From Roseibium porphyridii (GTDB lineage: Bacteria > Pseudomonadota > Alphaproteobacteria > Rhizobiales > Stappiaceae): DNA of 64,000 nt. The notes beneath the pieces were generated by a model, which had not been told where the DNA came from, did no database searches, and saw only the letters and a program-made list of their open reading frames with translations. Of the stretch, positions 34,742-45,215 are shown in pieces. The DNA lies in NCBI RefSeq assembly GCF_026191725.2, contig NZ_CP120863.1, forward strand, positions 3,762,001-3,826,000, written 5' to 3'. Every line of letters starts with the position of its first letter. The first letter of the stretch is position 1. Made by a program: the position numbers and the translations under genes.

Positions 34742-35521
34742 ATGCGCTTGTTGGCGTTTTTCTTCTCACTTCAGCTTCTAGGCCTCACACCGGCGGCAGG
34801 AGCGGATCTTTATCTGAAATACAAGCTTTACGCGCTTGGACTCCCCGTCGGGTCGGGCATCCTTCTGCTGGATGTGAACGACAAAAACTATTCGCTGAGC
34901 GCAAAAGGCCAGACTGCCGCGTTTGGTCGATTGGTTTCCGATGGTAAGGGATCAGCCGATGTACGCGGTGGCGTGCGAAATCTCGGTTTCCAGCCTGAAA
35001 CCTATTCACTTGACATCAAGAGTGAGGACGACAGCGGCACGGTTGCCATGACAATGCGATCCGGAAACGTCAAGGACGTTGAAGTCATCCCTCCTCAGGA
35101 TCGAATGAAAGAACGAATAAAGGTGTCAGCTGGTCATCTGAAAAACGTTCTAGATCCCTTGTCTGCAGCAATCATGCCTGCACCCAACGGGCTGGAGAAA
35201 GATAGCTGCAACAGAACTCTGCGTATCTACGATGGCAAAGAGCGATACGACGCGCATCTTAGCTACAAGAGCACGAGGACCACAAAGACAGCTGACCGCC
35301 GGTTCAAGGGAAAGGTGCTCGTCTGCCGCGTCCGCTATGAGCCCGTTTCAGGTCACCGGCCGAAGCGTAAGGCTATTCAGGAGCTGGCTGCCAACAAGTC
35401 CATGGAGGTCTGGCTCGCACCAGTTGGCAACAAACCCTATCTGGTGCCTCTCCGGGCCGCTATTTCGCTTCCCTTTGGCTCCCTTGTGGTCGAAGCTGAA
35501 AAATACAAACTGTCAGATTGA
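34742..35521 (+). CDS. DUF3108 domain protein, secreted
   Basis: A 259-residue protein with a signal peptide (MRLLAFFFSLQLLGL, cleavage near AGA-DL, residue 20) and a DUF3108 domain (YKLYALGLPVGSGILLLDV at the start of the mature chain; later two cysteines in KDSCNRTL and LVCRVRY that could pair). It probably forms a lipocalin-like beta structure in the periplasm. Function is not known. The ATG at 34742 is chosen because the signal peptide begins there; the frame extends 54 codons upstream without support. Confidence 0.83.
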   Translation: MRLLAFFFSLQLLGLTPAAGADLYLKYKLYALGLPVGSGILLLDVNDKNYSLSAKGQTAAFGRLVSDGKGSADVRGGVRNLGFQPETYSLDIKSEDDSGTVAMTMRSGNVKDVEVIPPQDRMKERIKVSAGHLKNVLDPLSAAIMPAPNGLEKDSCNRTLRIYDGKERYDAHLSYKSTRTTKTADRRFKGKVLVCRVRYEPVSGHRPKRKAIQELAANKSMEVWLAPVGNKPYLVPLRAAISLPFGSLVVEAEKYKLSD

Positions 35522-35662
35522 GTGCAGGATCCGATTTCTGTTGGTGATCAACACCCTATTCCACCTGGCAGGCTGTTTTGACCACGATCTCCTTGATCCG
35601 GTAAGCGATACCGTTACAGTGCCGGTGCAAATTGCTTCGCGCACTACCTGAAGGAAAACAGC

Positions 35663-36328
35663 GTGCCTGATCCGATCAGCTGGGAATTCGCCTGGCCCTA
35701 TTTTGTTGCCGCGCTTGTCTTCGGCTATCTGCTCGGGTCAATACCGTTTGGCCTGATATTCACGCGCATGGCGGGCCTTGGAGACATTCGCAAGATCGGC
35801 TCCGGCAACATCGGGACGACCAACGTCCTGCGTACAGGCAACAAGGCCGTTGCAGCTGCGACGCTGTTGGGGGATGGGCTGAAGGGAACTGTAGCGGTTC
35901 TGGTCGCTGGTTCGTTCTATGGTCAGGATATGGCTGTTGTTGCAGGCCTCGGAGCGTTTCTCGGGCACCTTTTCCCCGTCTGGCTGAAATTCAAAGGTGG
36001 TAAAGGTGTCGCCACCTATCTGGGCATTTTGCTCGGTCTTTATTGGCCGATGTTTCTACTGGCTGCCGCGATCTGGGTCGGGATGGCCTTCGTTTTCCGC
36101 TATTCATCCTTGTCCGCGTTGTCGATGACCCTATTAACGCCAGTCCTGCTCTTTCTGGTTTTCCAACAGGCACAGATCGCTGAACTTTTTCTGCTGCTTT
36201 CAGTCCTGCTCTGGCTAAAGCACCATGAAAATATTGGCCGTCTTCTCAAGGGACAGGAGAGCAAAATCGGCGCAACTTCCAAACCGGCAGCAGAAACGGC
36301 ACTCGAGCCGGACAATGGAGGCTCGTGA
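35663..36328 (+). CDS. plsY: Acyl-phosphate glycerol-3-phosphate acyltransferase
   Basis: A 221-residue membrane enzyme that transfers an acyl group from acyl phosphate to glycerol-3-phosphate, the first step of phospholipid synthesis. Motifs: [11 protein letters not shown] near helix 1, [33 protein letters not shown]. Five or so helices, with an unusually long C-terminal tail of about 30 residues. GTG start. The stop codon overlaps the dprA start by four bases (GTGA), implying translational coupling. Confidence 0.95.
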   Translation: MPDPISWEFAWPYFVAALVFGYLLGSIPFGLIFTRMAGLGDIRKIGSGNIGTTNVLRTGNKAVAAATLLGDGLKGTVAVLVAGSFYGQDMAVVAGLGAFLGHLFPVWLKFKGGKGVATYLGILLGLYWPMFLLAAAIWVGMAFVFRYSSLSALSMTLLTPVLLFLVFQQAQIAELFLLLSVLLWLKHHENIGRLLKGQESKIGATSKPAAETALEPDNGGS

Positions 36329-37458
36329 GCAGCTCAGCTCAATATAAAAGCAAGGGTCTCCCGGAGGCCGAGAAACTTGCGTGGCTTCGGCTTATACGAT
36401 CTGAGAATATCGGTCCGGCAACGTTCCACGATCTGCTGGATCATGCAGGATCTGCCATAACTGCTTTGGAGATGCTGCCGGCACTGTCCCGTCGCGGCGG
36501 CAAGAAGGCGATCAAGATCTGTTCGCCCGAAGAAGCTGAAGCCGAGTATTCTTCTCACCACTCCAAAGGTGCCCGGCTTGTCGCATATGGCGAAGAAGGC
36601 TATCCGCAGCATCTGATGCATATTGATGCGCCGCCGCCCCTTTTGTCAGTGAAGGGCGGGAATGCACTCAGTCAGCCTCGCATGATCGCAATAGTCGGCG
36701 CACGGAACGCTTCGCTTTCGGGTCGCAAGCTCGCGGCAAGATTTGCAAAAGAACTTGGCGAAGAGGGATTTGTCATAGCTTCGGGGCTGGCCAGAGGCAT
36801 TGACGCGGCAGCCCACGAAGCTGCGACCCGGTCCGGTACGATTGCCGCCTTTGCCGGTGGCATCGACGTTCTCTATCCACCGGAACATGACCGGCTGCTT
36901 GCCGCCATATTGGATGCTGGCGGAACCGCCATCAGTGAAATGCCTTTAGGGTGGAAGCCGCGCGGGCGTGATTTTCCAAGGCGAAACCGGCTGATATCAG
37001 GAGTTTCCCTCGGTGTGATCGTGATCGAAGCGGCCAAGGCGTCCGGTTCACTTCACACAGCGCGCTATGCCCTGGAACAGAACCGAGACATTTTTGCCGT
37101 TCCCGGCTCGCCTCTCGACCCGAGATCAGCAGGAACGAACGGACTGATACGGCAAGGCGCAGCACTAATAACCTGTGTCGAGGACATACTGGAGGGCTTG
37201 TCGGGGCGTCTTGAACCCATTCTGCCTCTTCAGCCAAGACTGCTGGAACCGAACAGGCCTTCCCCGGGCGGGGCGGAGCCGAGTGGAAAACTTAGGGACA
37301 AGCTTCTTTCGGCACTCGGCCCGACACCGATCGATGTCGACGAACTCATTCGCTTTGCCGAAGTCGATGCCCGTACACTTCACGTCCTGCTTCTTGAGTT
37401 GGAGCTTGGCGGACGCCTGGAGAGGCATCCGGGCAACAAAATCTCACTCCTGATGTGA
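36325..37458 (+). CDS. dprA: DNA-processing protein DprA (Smf)
   Basis: A 377-residue protein with an N-terminal SAM-like helical region ([19 protein letters not shown]), the Rossmann-type DprA core ([92 protein letters not shown]) and a C-terminal winged-helix (about 315-375). DprA loads RecA on incoming single-stranded DNA in transformation. Overlaps plsY by 4 nt. Its presence alone does not prove competence. Confidence 0.95.
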   Translation: MSSSAQYKSKGLPEAEKLAWLRLIRSENIGPATFHDLLDHAGSAITALEMLPALSRRGGKKAIKICSPEEAEAEYSSHHSKGARLVAYGEEGYPQHLMHIDAPPPLLSVKGGNALSQPRMIAIVGARNASLSGRKLAARFAKELGEEGFVIASGLARGIDAAAHEAATRSGTIAAFAGGIDVLYPPEHDRLLAAILDAGGTAISEMPLGWKPRGRDFPRRNRLISGVSLGVIVIEAAKASGSLHTARYALEQNRDIFAVPGSPLDPRSAGTNGLIRQGAALITCVEDILEGLSGRLEPILPLQPRLLEPNRPSPGGAEPSGKLRDKLLSALGPTPIDVDELIRFAEVDARTLHVLLLELELGGRLERHPGNKISLLM

Positions 37459-37646
37459 TTGGAAGAAATCTCTTGAATCTCAGTGGATAACTCGTATCAG
37501 CAGCGAACAACTTGACCGATGTGTCTCAAAGGTCCATTTGACAGGCGACGCATGATCCTTGATCGTCTGCGCCAACACAGTATCTGAAAGATCCCCTTCT
37601 CCACCGGGCGGCAGCCCCGTTTCCGGCAAAAATTATTTGGGTAAGA

Positions 37647-40313
37647 ATGAACGTCGTCATTGTGGAATCGCCGGCGAAAGCCAAGACGATCAATAAATAT
37701 CTAGGCTCCGATTACACTGTTCTGGCTTCCTATGGCCACGTGCGCGACCTGCCGGCGAAAGACGGCTCGGTGCTGCCGGACGACAATTTTTCCATGAGCT
37801 GGCAGGTGGACTCCAAGTCCCAGAAACGCCTGACCGAGATTGCAAATGCAGTCAAGGAAGCAGATCGCCTTATTCTCGCAACCGACCCCGACCGGGAAGG
37901 CGAAGCGATCTCGTGGCATGTGCTTGAAGTGTTGCAGAAGAAACGTGTCCTGAAGGACAAGCAGGTGGAACGGGTGGTCTTTAACGCGATCACCAAGAAG
38001 GCCATCCTGGAAGCAATGGACAATCCGCGCGAGTTGGATGCCCCCCTTGTCGATGCCTATCTTGCCCGCCGCGCGCTCGACTATCTGGTCGGTTTCACCC
38101 TGTCTCCGGTCTTGTGGCGCAAATTGCCGGGTGCGCGTTCAGCCGGGCGGGTTCAATCCGTTGCCCTGAGACTGATCTGCGACCGGGAAATGGAGATCGA
38201 AACCTTCGAGCCGCAGGAATACTGGTCGATCTTCGCCAATATGAAGACACCTGCCGGCGATATGTTTCAGGCGGGACTGACCGGGTTCGACGGCCGGAAG
38301 ATCGGCCGTCTCGATGTCAAAAACGAGACGGAAGCCACCACGATCAAGACCATGCTGGAAAGCGCCAGTTTCAAGGTCGACAGTGTTGCTTCCAAGCCCG
38401 CCAAACGGAACCCGGCCGCCCCGTTCACAACGTCCACTCTGCAACAGGAAGCTTCGCGCAAACTCGGATTTGCAGCATCCCGTACAATGCAGGTGGCGCA
38501 GAAGCTTTATGAGGGCATTTCCATTGGCGGTGAGACCTCAGGTCTGATCACCTATATGCGTACCGATGGCGTGCAGATTGCCGGAGAAGCAATTGCTGCT
38601 GCGCGCTCGGTGATCGGCAAGGATTTCGGTGACAAATACGTGCCCGAAAAGCCGCGTGTTTATTCCTCCAAGGCAAAGAATGCTCAGGAAGCGCACGAGG
38701 CAATCCGACCGACCGACCTCTCGCGTCGACCCAAGGATGTTGCCCAGTTTCTCGACCCCGACCAGGCCAGACTTTACGAACTGATCTGGAAACGCACCAT
38801 GGCGTCGCAGATGGAATCTGCGGTCCTGGAGCGCACGACCATTGAAATTGTCGCCGACGGCTCGGGCAAGCGCGCTAACTTGCGCGCAACAGGGTCCGTC
38901 GTGCGCTTCGACGGTTTTCTGGCGCTTTACCAGGAAGGCCGCGACGATGACGACGACGAAAATTCCAAACGTCTTCCACCGGTCGATCAAGGCGCTTCAT
39001 TAAGCGCGACTTCCGTCGACGGAACGACAGAAGCGATCGAATCAAGCCAGCACTTTACGACGCCTCCGCCGCGCTACACCGAGGCAAGTCTCGTCAAGAA
39101 GATGGAAGAACTTGGCATTGGCCGGCCATCGACTTACGCTTCGACGCTGCAAACGCTGCGCGACCGCGATTATGTCGAACTCGAAAAGAAGCAGCTGGTC
39201 CCGCAAGACAAGGGCCGGATCGTCATTGCGTTCCTTGAAAGTTTCTTCCAGCGCTATGTCGAATTCGATTTCACCGCGAGTCTTGAAGAAAAACTCGACA
39301 AGATTTCAGCGGGTGAGCTGTCCTGGCTCGATGTTTTGCGAGACTTCTGGACCGGTTTTTCCGGCGCTGTCGATGAAATCAAGGATCTGCGCGTTGCGCA
39401 GGTCATCGACGCACTGAACGAACTGCTTGGTCCGCATATCTTCCCACCCAAGGAAGACGGCACCGATCCGCGCAAATGTCCGTCATGCGACACCGGGCAA
39501 CTGTCACTGAAAGTCAGCCGCTGGGGCGCATTTATCGGATGTTCCAATTATCCCGAATGCGGTTTCACCCGTCAGCTGGGCAAACCGAGCGGCGAAGACG
39601 GCGATGCAGATGAAGGTCCGAAAGTCTTGGGTGTCGACCCCGAAACCGGACAGGAAGTCTCCCTAAGAACCGGTCGTTTCGGCCCCTACGTTCAACTTGG
39701 CACAGAAGCCAAGCCAAAACGCTCCTCCCTGCCCAAGGGATGGTCCGCGCCTGATATGGACCTGGACAAGGCTCTGCAGCTTTTGTCCTTGCCGCGCGAA
39801 GTTGGACCGCACCCGGAAGACGGGAAGATGATAAGTGCCGGTATCGGCCGATATGGTCCATTCGTCCTTCATGAAGGCACCTACGCCAATCTATCCACAC
39901 CGGATGAGGTCTTTTCCGTCGGCATCAACCGTGCCGTCGATGCGCTTGCCGAAAAACGTGCCAAAGGGGGCGGTCGGCGTGGGGCGGCGGCCACGCCTCT
40001 GAAGGAACTCGGCGAACACCCCGACGAGGGTGGTCCCATAAATGTCTATGACGGACGGTATGGGCCTTACGTCAAACACGGTAAAATCAACGCCACGTTG
40101 CCAAAGGATTCAGATCCAAAAGCAGTCACCTTGGAACAAGCGCTTGAATTGATCGCTGCCAAGGCCGCCAAGGGCGGCGGAAAGAAAAAGGCGGCTGCAA
40201 AGAAAAGCACGGCCAAAAAAACCACGACCAAGAAGACAGCCCCAAAGAAAACCGCGACCAAGGCCAAAGTGGATGCTTCTTCCGACGAGGTACCCTGGGA
40301 TGACGCCTCTTGA
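37647..40313 (+). CDS. topA: DNA topoisomerase I
   Basis: An 888-residue type IA topoisomerase that relaxes negative supercoils. TOPRIM domain at the N-terminus (VIVESPAKAKTINKYLG; ATDPDREGEAISWH), active-site Tyr303 in GLITYMRTDGV, then a C4 zinc ribbon (CPSCDTGQLSL... GCSNYPECGF) and three small repeats of the GRFGPYVQLG type (about 670-830). The tail is a lysine/alanine/threonine-rich stretch (about 840-880) that should bind DNA nonspecifically, typical of alphaproteobacterial TopA. The rnr start overlaps its stop codon. Confidence 0.97.
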   Translation: MNVVIVESPAKAKTINKYLGSDYTVLASYGHVRDLPAKDGSVLPDDNFSMSWQVDSKSQKRLTEIANAVKEADRLILATDPDREGEAISWHVLEVLQKKRVLKDKQVERVVFNAITKKAILEAMDNPRELDAPLVDAYLARRALDYLVGFTLSPVLWRKLPGARSAGRVQSVALRLICDREMEIETFEPQEYWSIFANMKTPAGDMFQAGLTGFDGRKIGRLDVKNETEATTIKTMLESASFKVDSVASKPAKRNPAAPFTTSTLQQEASRKLGFAASRTMQVAQKLYEGISIGGETSGLITYMRTDGVQIAGEAIAAARSVIGKDFGDKYVPEKPRVYSSKAKNAQEAHEAIRPTDLSRRPKDVAQFLDPDQARLYELIWKRTMASQMESAVLERTTIEIVADGSGKRANLRATGSVVRFDGFLALYQEGRDDDDDENSKRLPPVDQGASLSATSVDGTTEAIESSQHFTTPPPRYTEASLVKKMEELGIGRPSTYASTLQTLRDRDYVELEKKQLVPQDKGRIVIAFLESFFQRYVEFDFTASLEEKLDKISAGELSWLDVLRDFWTGFSGAVDEIKDLRVAQVIDALNELLGPHIFPPKEDGTDPRKCPSCDTGQLSLKVSRWGAFIGCSNYPECGFTRQLGKPSGEDGDADEGPKVLGVDPETGQEVSLRTGRFGPYVQLGTEAKPKRSSLPKGWSAPDMDLDKALQLLSLPREVGPHPEDGKMISAGIGRYGPFVLHEGTYANLSTPDEVFSVGINRAVDALAEKRAKGGGRRGAAATPLKELGEHPDEGGPINVYDGRYGPYVKHGKINATLPKDSDPKAVTLEQALELIAAKAAKGGGKKKAAAKKSTAKKTTTKKTAPKKTATKAKVDASSDEVPWDDAS

Positions 40314-42625
40314 GCGCAAAACGCATTAACACGCGCAAACATACCAAACGCAAGCACGCCAAAGTTCCCGGCGAAATGCCCTCCCGTGAGGACATTCTCG
40401 CTTTTGTTGCCGACAATCCGGGACGCGCAGGCAAACGGGAAATTGCGCGTCACTTCGGGATCATCGGCGGCGCGCGCATTCATCTCAAGAAAATGCTCAA
40501 GGATCTTGCAGATGACGGTCTGATTGAAAAACGCAACAAGCGCATGATCAGGCCAGGCGACCTGCCTCCCGTCTTTGTCGTCAGTTTGAACGCACGTGAC
40601 CGGGATGGCGAGCTTCTGGGAACCCCGGTTGATTGGGACGAGGAAGCGGGTGCGCCACCAAAAATTCTTGTCCTGACCGGCAAGACCAAAAACACGCAGG
40701 CCGGGGTTGGAGACAGGGCGCTGATCCGCCTGACCGAAGCAGAGACCGGTCCGGAAGCGGAGCATGTGGGCCGTGTCATCAGGGTTCTGGAAAAGCGACA
40801 GAGCGCCATCCTCGGCATTCTTCGCAAACGCAACGGCAATCGTCCCGCGTATTTGGAGCCGATAGACCGAAAACAACGGGAACTGGATGTTGACCCGGCA
40901 GAGATGAAGGAAGCTGACGACGGCGACCTCGTCAGTGTCCAGGTGACAAGGTCCGGTCGATATGGTCAGCCGCGGGCATCCATTGTCGAGCGGTTCGGTT
41001 CCATGAACTCGGAAAAGGCTGTTTCTGAGATTGCGCTACAGTCTCATGGCATTCCGCACGTCTTTCCGTCCTCGGTAACTGAGCAGGCAGACAGTGCGAA
41101 ACCCGTTGAAAAACTGGGAACACGTGAAGACTGGCGCCAGGTACCATTGATCACCATCGACCCGCCCGATGCCAAGGACCACGACGACGCCGTCTATGCA
41201 GAACCGGACAACGATCCGCAGAATGCAGGCGGACACGTCGTTTATGTCGCGATTGCCGATGTTGCTTACTATGTGACACCAGGATCGCCGATGGACCGCG
41301 AAGCGCACTTGCGCGGAAATTCGGTCTATTTCCCGGATCGCGTCATCCCAATGTTGCCGGAGCGCATTTCAAATCAGCTTTGCTCCCTCAGGGAAAAAGA
41401 AGACAAGCCGGCAATGGGCGCGCGCATGGTCTTTGACAAGACCGGGCGCAAGATCAGCCACACTTTTCACCGGGTCCTGATGCGCTCGGCCGCAAAGCTG
41501 TCCTATCTGCAGGCTCAAAAGGCCATAGACGGTGTCACCGACGAAAAGACCGAAACGCTCCTTGAAGGCGTTCTGAAGCCTCTTTGGGCAGCTTACCAGG
41601 TCTTGAAGAAGGGCCGCACAGCCAGAGAGCCACTGGAACTCGATTTGCCTGAGCGCAAGATCAAACTGAAGCCTGACGGCACTGTTGACCATGTCTACGT
41701 GCCTGAGCGTCTCGACGCACACAAACTCATCGAAGAGTTCATGATCCAGGCGAATGTCGCGGCGGCAGAGACACTGGAAAAAAAGAAGACGCCCCTGCTC
41801 TACCGGGTGCACGACGCATCAACCCCGGAAAAGCTTGAAAGCCTCAAGGACTTTCTGTCGACTTTGAACATGAAGCTTCCATCCTCCGGTGGATTGAGGC
41901 CTGCCGTGTTCAATGGAATTCTGGCGAAGGTCAAGGACACGCCGCAGGCGCATCTGGTCAACGAGGTGATCCTGCGCAGTCAGGCGCAAGCCGAATACAC
42001 GCCGCAAAATATCGGGCATTTCGGACTGAACCTGCGTCGGTACGCTCACTTCACCTCTCCCATTCGTCGCTACGCGGATCTGATCGTCCATCGCGGCCTC
42101 ATTTCGGCCCTGGAGCTTGGCAATGACGGCCTGCAAGACGGCATTGAAGCCAAACTCGAAGCAATCGGTGCAGAAATATCATCGGCCGAACGCCGGGCCA
42201 TGCTTGCCGAGCGCGATACCATCGATCGCCTGATCGCACTTTGGATGAGCGATCAGATCGGTGCGACGTTTCAAGGGCGTATTGCCGGTGTCGTAAAGTC
42301 CGGACTGTTCGTGCGCCTTGAAGAGACAGGTGCAGATGGATTTGTTCCGGCATCGACTATTGGTGTCGACTATTATCGCTACGACGAAGGGTCGCATGCC
42401 TTGATAGGTGACAAAACCGGCGAGACTTATCAACTTGGCGATCAGGTGGAAGTCAGGCTTGTTGAAGCTGCGCCCTTTGCCGGAGCTCTCACATTCGAGA
42501 TTCTCAGCCATGGACGGATGGCCGGGAAACGTATTCGCAAAGCAGCACCCAAGGTGCGGCGCGGTCCGCCCAAAGGCGGACGCAACAAGACCTCCACACG
42601 GAAGCAAAGCCGAAGGAGGGCCTAG
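40310..42625 (+). CDS. rnr: Ribonuclease R
   Basis: A 771-residue 3'-5' exoribonuclease that can pass through structured RNA. N-terminal winged-helix (about 25-75, EDILAFVADNPGRAGKREIARHFGI), cold-shock domains, the RNB catalytic domain with DPPDAKDHDDA (Asp284, Asp290, Asp292, Asp293) and RRYAHFTSPIRRYADLIVHRGL, an S1 domain (FQGRIAGVVKSGLFVRLEETGADGFVP) and a basic tail rich in Lys/Arg. The TTG start lies inside the topA stop region (4-nt overlap), so coupling rather than a ribosome-binding site seems to set the start; an in-frame ATG at 40376 is the alternative. Confidence 0.95.
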   Translation: MSAKRINTRKHTKRKHAKVPGEMPSREDILAFVADNPGRAGKREIARHFGIIGGARIHLKKMLKDLADDGLIEKRNKRMIRPGDLPPVFVVSLNARDRDGELLGTPVDWDEEAGAPPKILVLTGKTKNTQAGVGDRALIRLTEAETGPEAEHVGRVIRVLEKRQSAILGILRKRNGNRPAYLEPIDRKQRELDVDPAEMKEADDGDLVSVQVTRSGRYGQPRASIVERFGSMNSEKAVSEIALQSHGIPHVFPSSVTEQADSAKPVEKLGTREDWRQVPLITIDPPDAKDHDDAVYAEPDNDPQNAGGHVVYVAIADVAYYVTPGSPMDREAHLRGNSVYFPDRVIPMLPERISNQLCSLREKEDKPAMGARMVFDKTGRKISHTFHRVLMRSAAKLSYLQAQKAIDGVTDEKTETLLEGVLKPLWAAYQVLKKGRTAREPLELDLPERKIKLKPDGTVDHVYVPERLDAHKLIEEFMIQANVAAAETLEKKKTPLLYRVHDASTPEKLESLKDFLSTLNMKLPSSGGLRPAVFNGILAKVKDTPQAHLVNEVILRSQAQAEYTPQNIGHFGLNLRRYAHFTSPIRRYADLIVHRGLISALELGNDGLQDGIEAKLEAIGAEISSAERRAMLAERDTIDRLIALWMSDQIGATFQGRIAGVVKSGLFVRLEETGADGFVPASTIGVDYYRYDEGSHALIGDKTGETYQLGDQVEVRLVEAAPFAGALTFEILSHGRMAGKRIRKAAPKVRRGPPKGGRNKTSTRKQSRRRA

Positions 42626-43101
42626 TGACGGTTCGCTATGAGTTGAATGAAAACCTTTCTGCGCCACCTGAGAAGGCAGCAAAGCCGCGGCGCGCGGTCA
42701 TGCCGGCCATGATGCGGGGCGCGTTCAATCGTTGCATGGCCTGCGGCGAAGGAAAGGTCTTTGACGGTTTCCTGACAACGCGCCATGCCTGTTCGAAATG
42801 TGGTGAGGAGTTTCATCATCATCGCGCTGACGATGCACCGCCCTATTTCACGATCACGATTGTCGGCCACATCATTATTCCTGCCCTGCTGGTTGTCGAA
42901 GTCATGTGGCGCCCGGCAATCTGGATCCATATGTCGATCTGGTTACCACTCACCGTTTTCCTGGCACTCGCTCTCATGCGACCCGTGAAAGGGGCGCTGG
43001 TCGGTTTGCAATGGGCCCTCTACATGCACGGTTTCGATCCGGAAGCCGAAGACGACATGCCCGTTGTTGACATGCCGGCAAGGCACGAAGGCACCCAATG
43101 A
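42625..43101 (+). CDS. DUF983 family membrane protein
   Basis: A 158-residue protein with a four-cysteine zinc-ribbon-like motif (NRCMACGEGKVF ... HACSKCGEEFHHHRADD) followed by two membrane helices (about 75-93 and 100-120). This is the DUF983 pattern. No biochemical role is established. The GTG start shares a base with the rnr stop (TAGTG), and its own stop overlaps the NUDIX gene by four bases (ATGA), so all three are coupled. Confidence 0.9.
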   Translation: MTVRYELNENLSAPPEKAAKPRRAVMPAMMRGAFNRCMACGEGKVFDGFLTTRHACSKCGEEFHHHRADDAPPYFTITIVGHIIIPALLVVEVMWRPAIWIHMSIWLPLTVFLALALMRPVKGALVGLQWALYMHGFDPEAEDDMPVVDMPARHEGTQ

Positions 43102-43844
43102 CCGGTTCTTTTGAAAAGCAATTGGCAAAAGACGAAAAAGCCGGCGATTACCCATACATTCGACCGAAGGATGCCGCCACACTGCTTATCCTCGACAGGG
43201 ACGGATCAGGTGACGTCAGACTGCTGATGGGCCGTCGGCACATGCGCCACACATTTATGCCCGGAAAATTCGTTTTCCCCGGCGGGCGGGTAGATCCGGC
43301 AGATTCCAGAGTGGCGAATGTGCTTCCCTATCATCCGGACGTTCAGGCGCGTCTTTCGAAAGGTTTGAAGAAGGTCAAAACCGAAGCACGCGTCCGCGCC
43401 TTCGCGCTGGCGGCAATCCGAGAGACCTATGAAGAAGCGGGACTTTTCATCGGCCAAAAAGGCAACGGAACCTCTCAACGGCTAGGCACCGGTTTCGAAG
43501 CCTTCATGGAACGTGGCATTCAGCCGGACCTTGGTGGCCTGCGTATGATCGCCAGAGCCGTCACACCGACAAAACGCCCTCGCCGCTTCGACACGCGTTT
43601 CTTTTCGGTCTGGGCCGATGCGATCGCCGACCGACTGCCAGATGGGAAAGGTCCTTCAGGGGAGTTGGAAGACTGCGCCTGGCTCACGCTTGAAGAGGCA
43701 CGGGAAAAAGAACTGCCGCTGATCACAACGAAGATACTGGCCGATCTGGAGAGCCGTCTGGAAACGGATCCAGACCTGTCTCCAGACACCCCCGTCCCCT
43801 ACTATTACTTTAGGAACGGCGCATTTGTACGTGACCTTTTGTAG
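43098..43844 (+). CDS. NUDIX hydrolase
   Basis: A 248-residue pyrophosphohydrolase of the larger NUDT7/NUDT8/YfcD-like kind. It starts with RPKDAATLLILDRDG, then FMPGKFVFPGGRVDPAD, and the Nudix box core RETYEEAGLF, with ~60 residues between the glycines and the REXXEE helix, as in CoA- or acyl-CoA-type Nudix proteins. Substrate unknown. Last gene of the coupled topA-rnr-DUF983-NUDIX group; overlaps DUF983 by 4 nt. Confidence 0.9.
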   Translation: MTGSFEKQLAKDEKAGDYPYIRPKDAATLLILDRDGSGDVRLLMGRRHMRHTFMPGKFVFPGGRVDPADSRVANVLPYHPDVQARLSKGLKKVKTEARVRAFALAAIRETYEEAGLFIGQKGNGTSQRLGTGFEAFMERGIQPDLGGLRMIARAVTPTKRPRRFDTRFFSVWADAIADRLPDGKGPSGELEDCAWLTLEEAREKELPLITTKILADLESRLETDPDLSPDTPVPYYYFRNGAFVRDLL

Positions 43845-43921
43845 GTGTTTGAAATTCCGGGCAACGGATCTCCCGATGCAATGCTATAATTGAACAGCTG
43901 CAACAAATGGAGCCTTGTTCC

Positions 43922-44323
43922 ATGAAAGACCGCGCTATCGTTCCGGACGAGTTGGAGGGTTATTACAGCGACTGGAAGATGTCGCCCGGGCTGGCCTGTG
44001 GGGATTTCCTGTTCTTTTCGGGATTTACCGGCGCCGACGCTGACGGAAACCTTTCCGATGATCCTGAAACACAGATTCGCATGGCCTTCCGTAAGGTGGG
44101 ACTGGTGCTTGCAAAAGCGGGCCTGAGCTATAATGCGCTAGTGGAAATGACGTCCTATCACGTTGGCCTGAAAGAGCATCTTGAACTTTTCAAGCAGATA
44201 CGCGCGGAATATGTCGAGGAACCCTATCCGGCCTGGACCGCAATTGAAGTGGCTGGATTTGTGCGAGATGGGGCCGTGATTGAAATCAAGGCCGTCGCCA
44301 ACCGAGTACCGAAATCCGACTAG
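43922..44323 (+). CDS. RidA/YjgF family protein without the catalytic arginine
   Basis: A 133-residue trimer-forming RidA-like protein (GDFLFFSGFTGAD, MAFRKVGLVLAKAGLSYNALVEMTSYHV). Catalytic RidA enzymes have Arg in PARSxxEV; here the segment reads PAWTAIEVAGF, so enamine/imine deaminase activity is doubtful and a Rid4-7-like role is likely. The ATG at 43922 has GGAG 9 nt upstream; an earlier in-frame ATG (43907) is less well placed. Confidence 0.88.
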   Translation: MKDRAIVPDELEGYYSDWKMSPGLACGDFLFFSGFTGADADGNLSDDPETQIRMAFRKVGLVLAKAGLSYNALVEMTSYHVGLKEHLELFKQIRAEYVEEPYPAWTAIEVAGFVRDGAVIEIKAVANRVPKSD

Positions 44324-44535
44324 GATTTCCAGCCATGACAACACACATCCCCATGTATCGACGCGCGCGCATTGCCATTGCCCATTAAAAATCGTCCGGG
44401 ACGGCACGCAGCGCTTGACTTTGGCAACCTGATGAGTACTTTGCGCGCTGATTTCAGACATTGGGGTAGATTCACCGCCAGCCAATCTGGCCGCGAGAAT
44501 TGTTTGCCCGACACAAGAGAACAGGATCCAAGGCC

Positions 44536-44703
44536 ATGGCCAAGGCGACAACAATCAAAATCAAGCTCCTCTCCACGGCGGACACCGGCTTCTTCTATGT
44601 CACCAAGAAGAATTCCCGCACGATGACCGAAAAGATGGTCAAGAAGAAATACGACCCGGTTGCGAAAAAACACGTCGAGTTCAAGGAAGCCAAGATCAAG
44701 TAA
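44536..44703 (+). CDS. rpmG: Ribosomal protein bL33
   Basis: A 55-residue basic protein of the large ribosomal subunit: [20 protein letters not shown], then [21 protein letters not shown] and a Lys-rich end. It is the cysteine-free (C-) form of bL33, so it does not need zinc. A strong terminator follows 28 bp after the stop. The frame extends 12 codons upstream, but MAKATT is the conserved start. Confidence 0.97.
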   Translation: MAKATTIKIKLLSTADTGFFYVTKKNSRTMTEKMVKKKYDPVAKKHVEFKEAKIK

Positions 44704-44730
44704 TTTGGTTTTGAATGATGGAACGACCGG

Positions 44731-44760
44731 AACCCGCCAATTCGGCGGGTTTTGTTTTTT
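44731..44760 (+). terminator. rpmG terminator
   Basis: ACCCGCC (44732-44738) pairs with GGCGGGT (44744-44750) around a 5-nt loop and runs into TTTTGTTTTTT. A textbook intrinsic terminator. Confidence 0.93.
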
Positions 44761-45215
44761 GGGCACGCCCGCGCACACGGCAAAAGGCGCACAAAGTCAT
44801 AAGCCTGATATTCTGAGAGAATTTGTGGTCGGCGGGAACACGGCATTCGAGGAGGCCACTCATCGGCCGGTTCCCAACCGACCTGCCCCACGGACCCAGG
44901 AGATGCGGCGGACCTGAGCACTCCGAGGGGAAACTAATTGCCAGATTAACGTCGCGGCAATCACAACCGCGCCAACAAGGCCATCAGGGAAATCCCTAAT
45001 CTTCGGCCACAGTACCGTATTGTTGCCTGATTGCAATAAATTCCGCAAAATATACACAGAAACAATGCGGTTTTAGTAAATTCGTAACCTTAATGTGAGC
45101 TCGAATTTCGTTTTCATTGACCAAAGTCGTAGCTCATGATCGGGTTTCGACAACTGGTGATTGCTCGAAGTCTTTGCGAAATCTTTCGCTGACGCAGTAT
45201 TTTTCGATGCGCTGA
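44761..45215. other. Intergenic region between convergent rpmG and divK
   Basis: About 455 bp after the rpmG terminator with no supported gene; open frames on both strands (up to ~108 codons) lack ribosome-binding sites and recognisable products. The half next to divK is more A+T-rich. In several related Rhizobiales genomes I recall pleD lying between divK and rpmG; no trace of it is visible here. Confidence 0.5.

Noticed and set aside
40200..40290. Lysine/threonine-rich repeat near the end of topA
   Set aside because: This low-complexity tail is normal for alphaproteobacterial TopA and is not a mobile or regulatory repeat.
44595..44921. Frames on both strands across and after the rpmG terminator
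   Set aside because: They run through rpmG and its terminator hairpin and have no coding signature.
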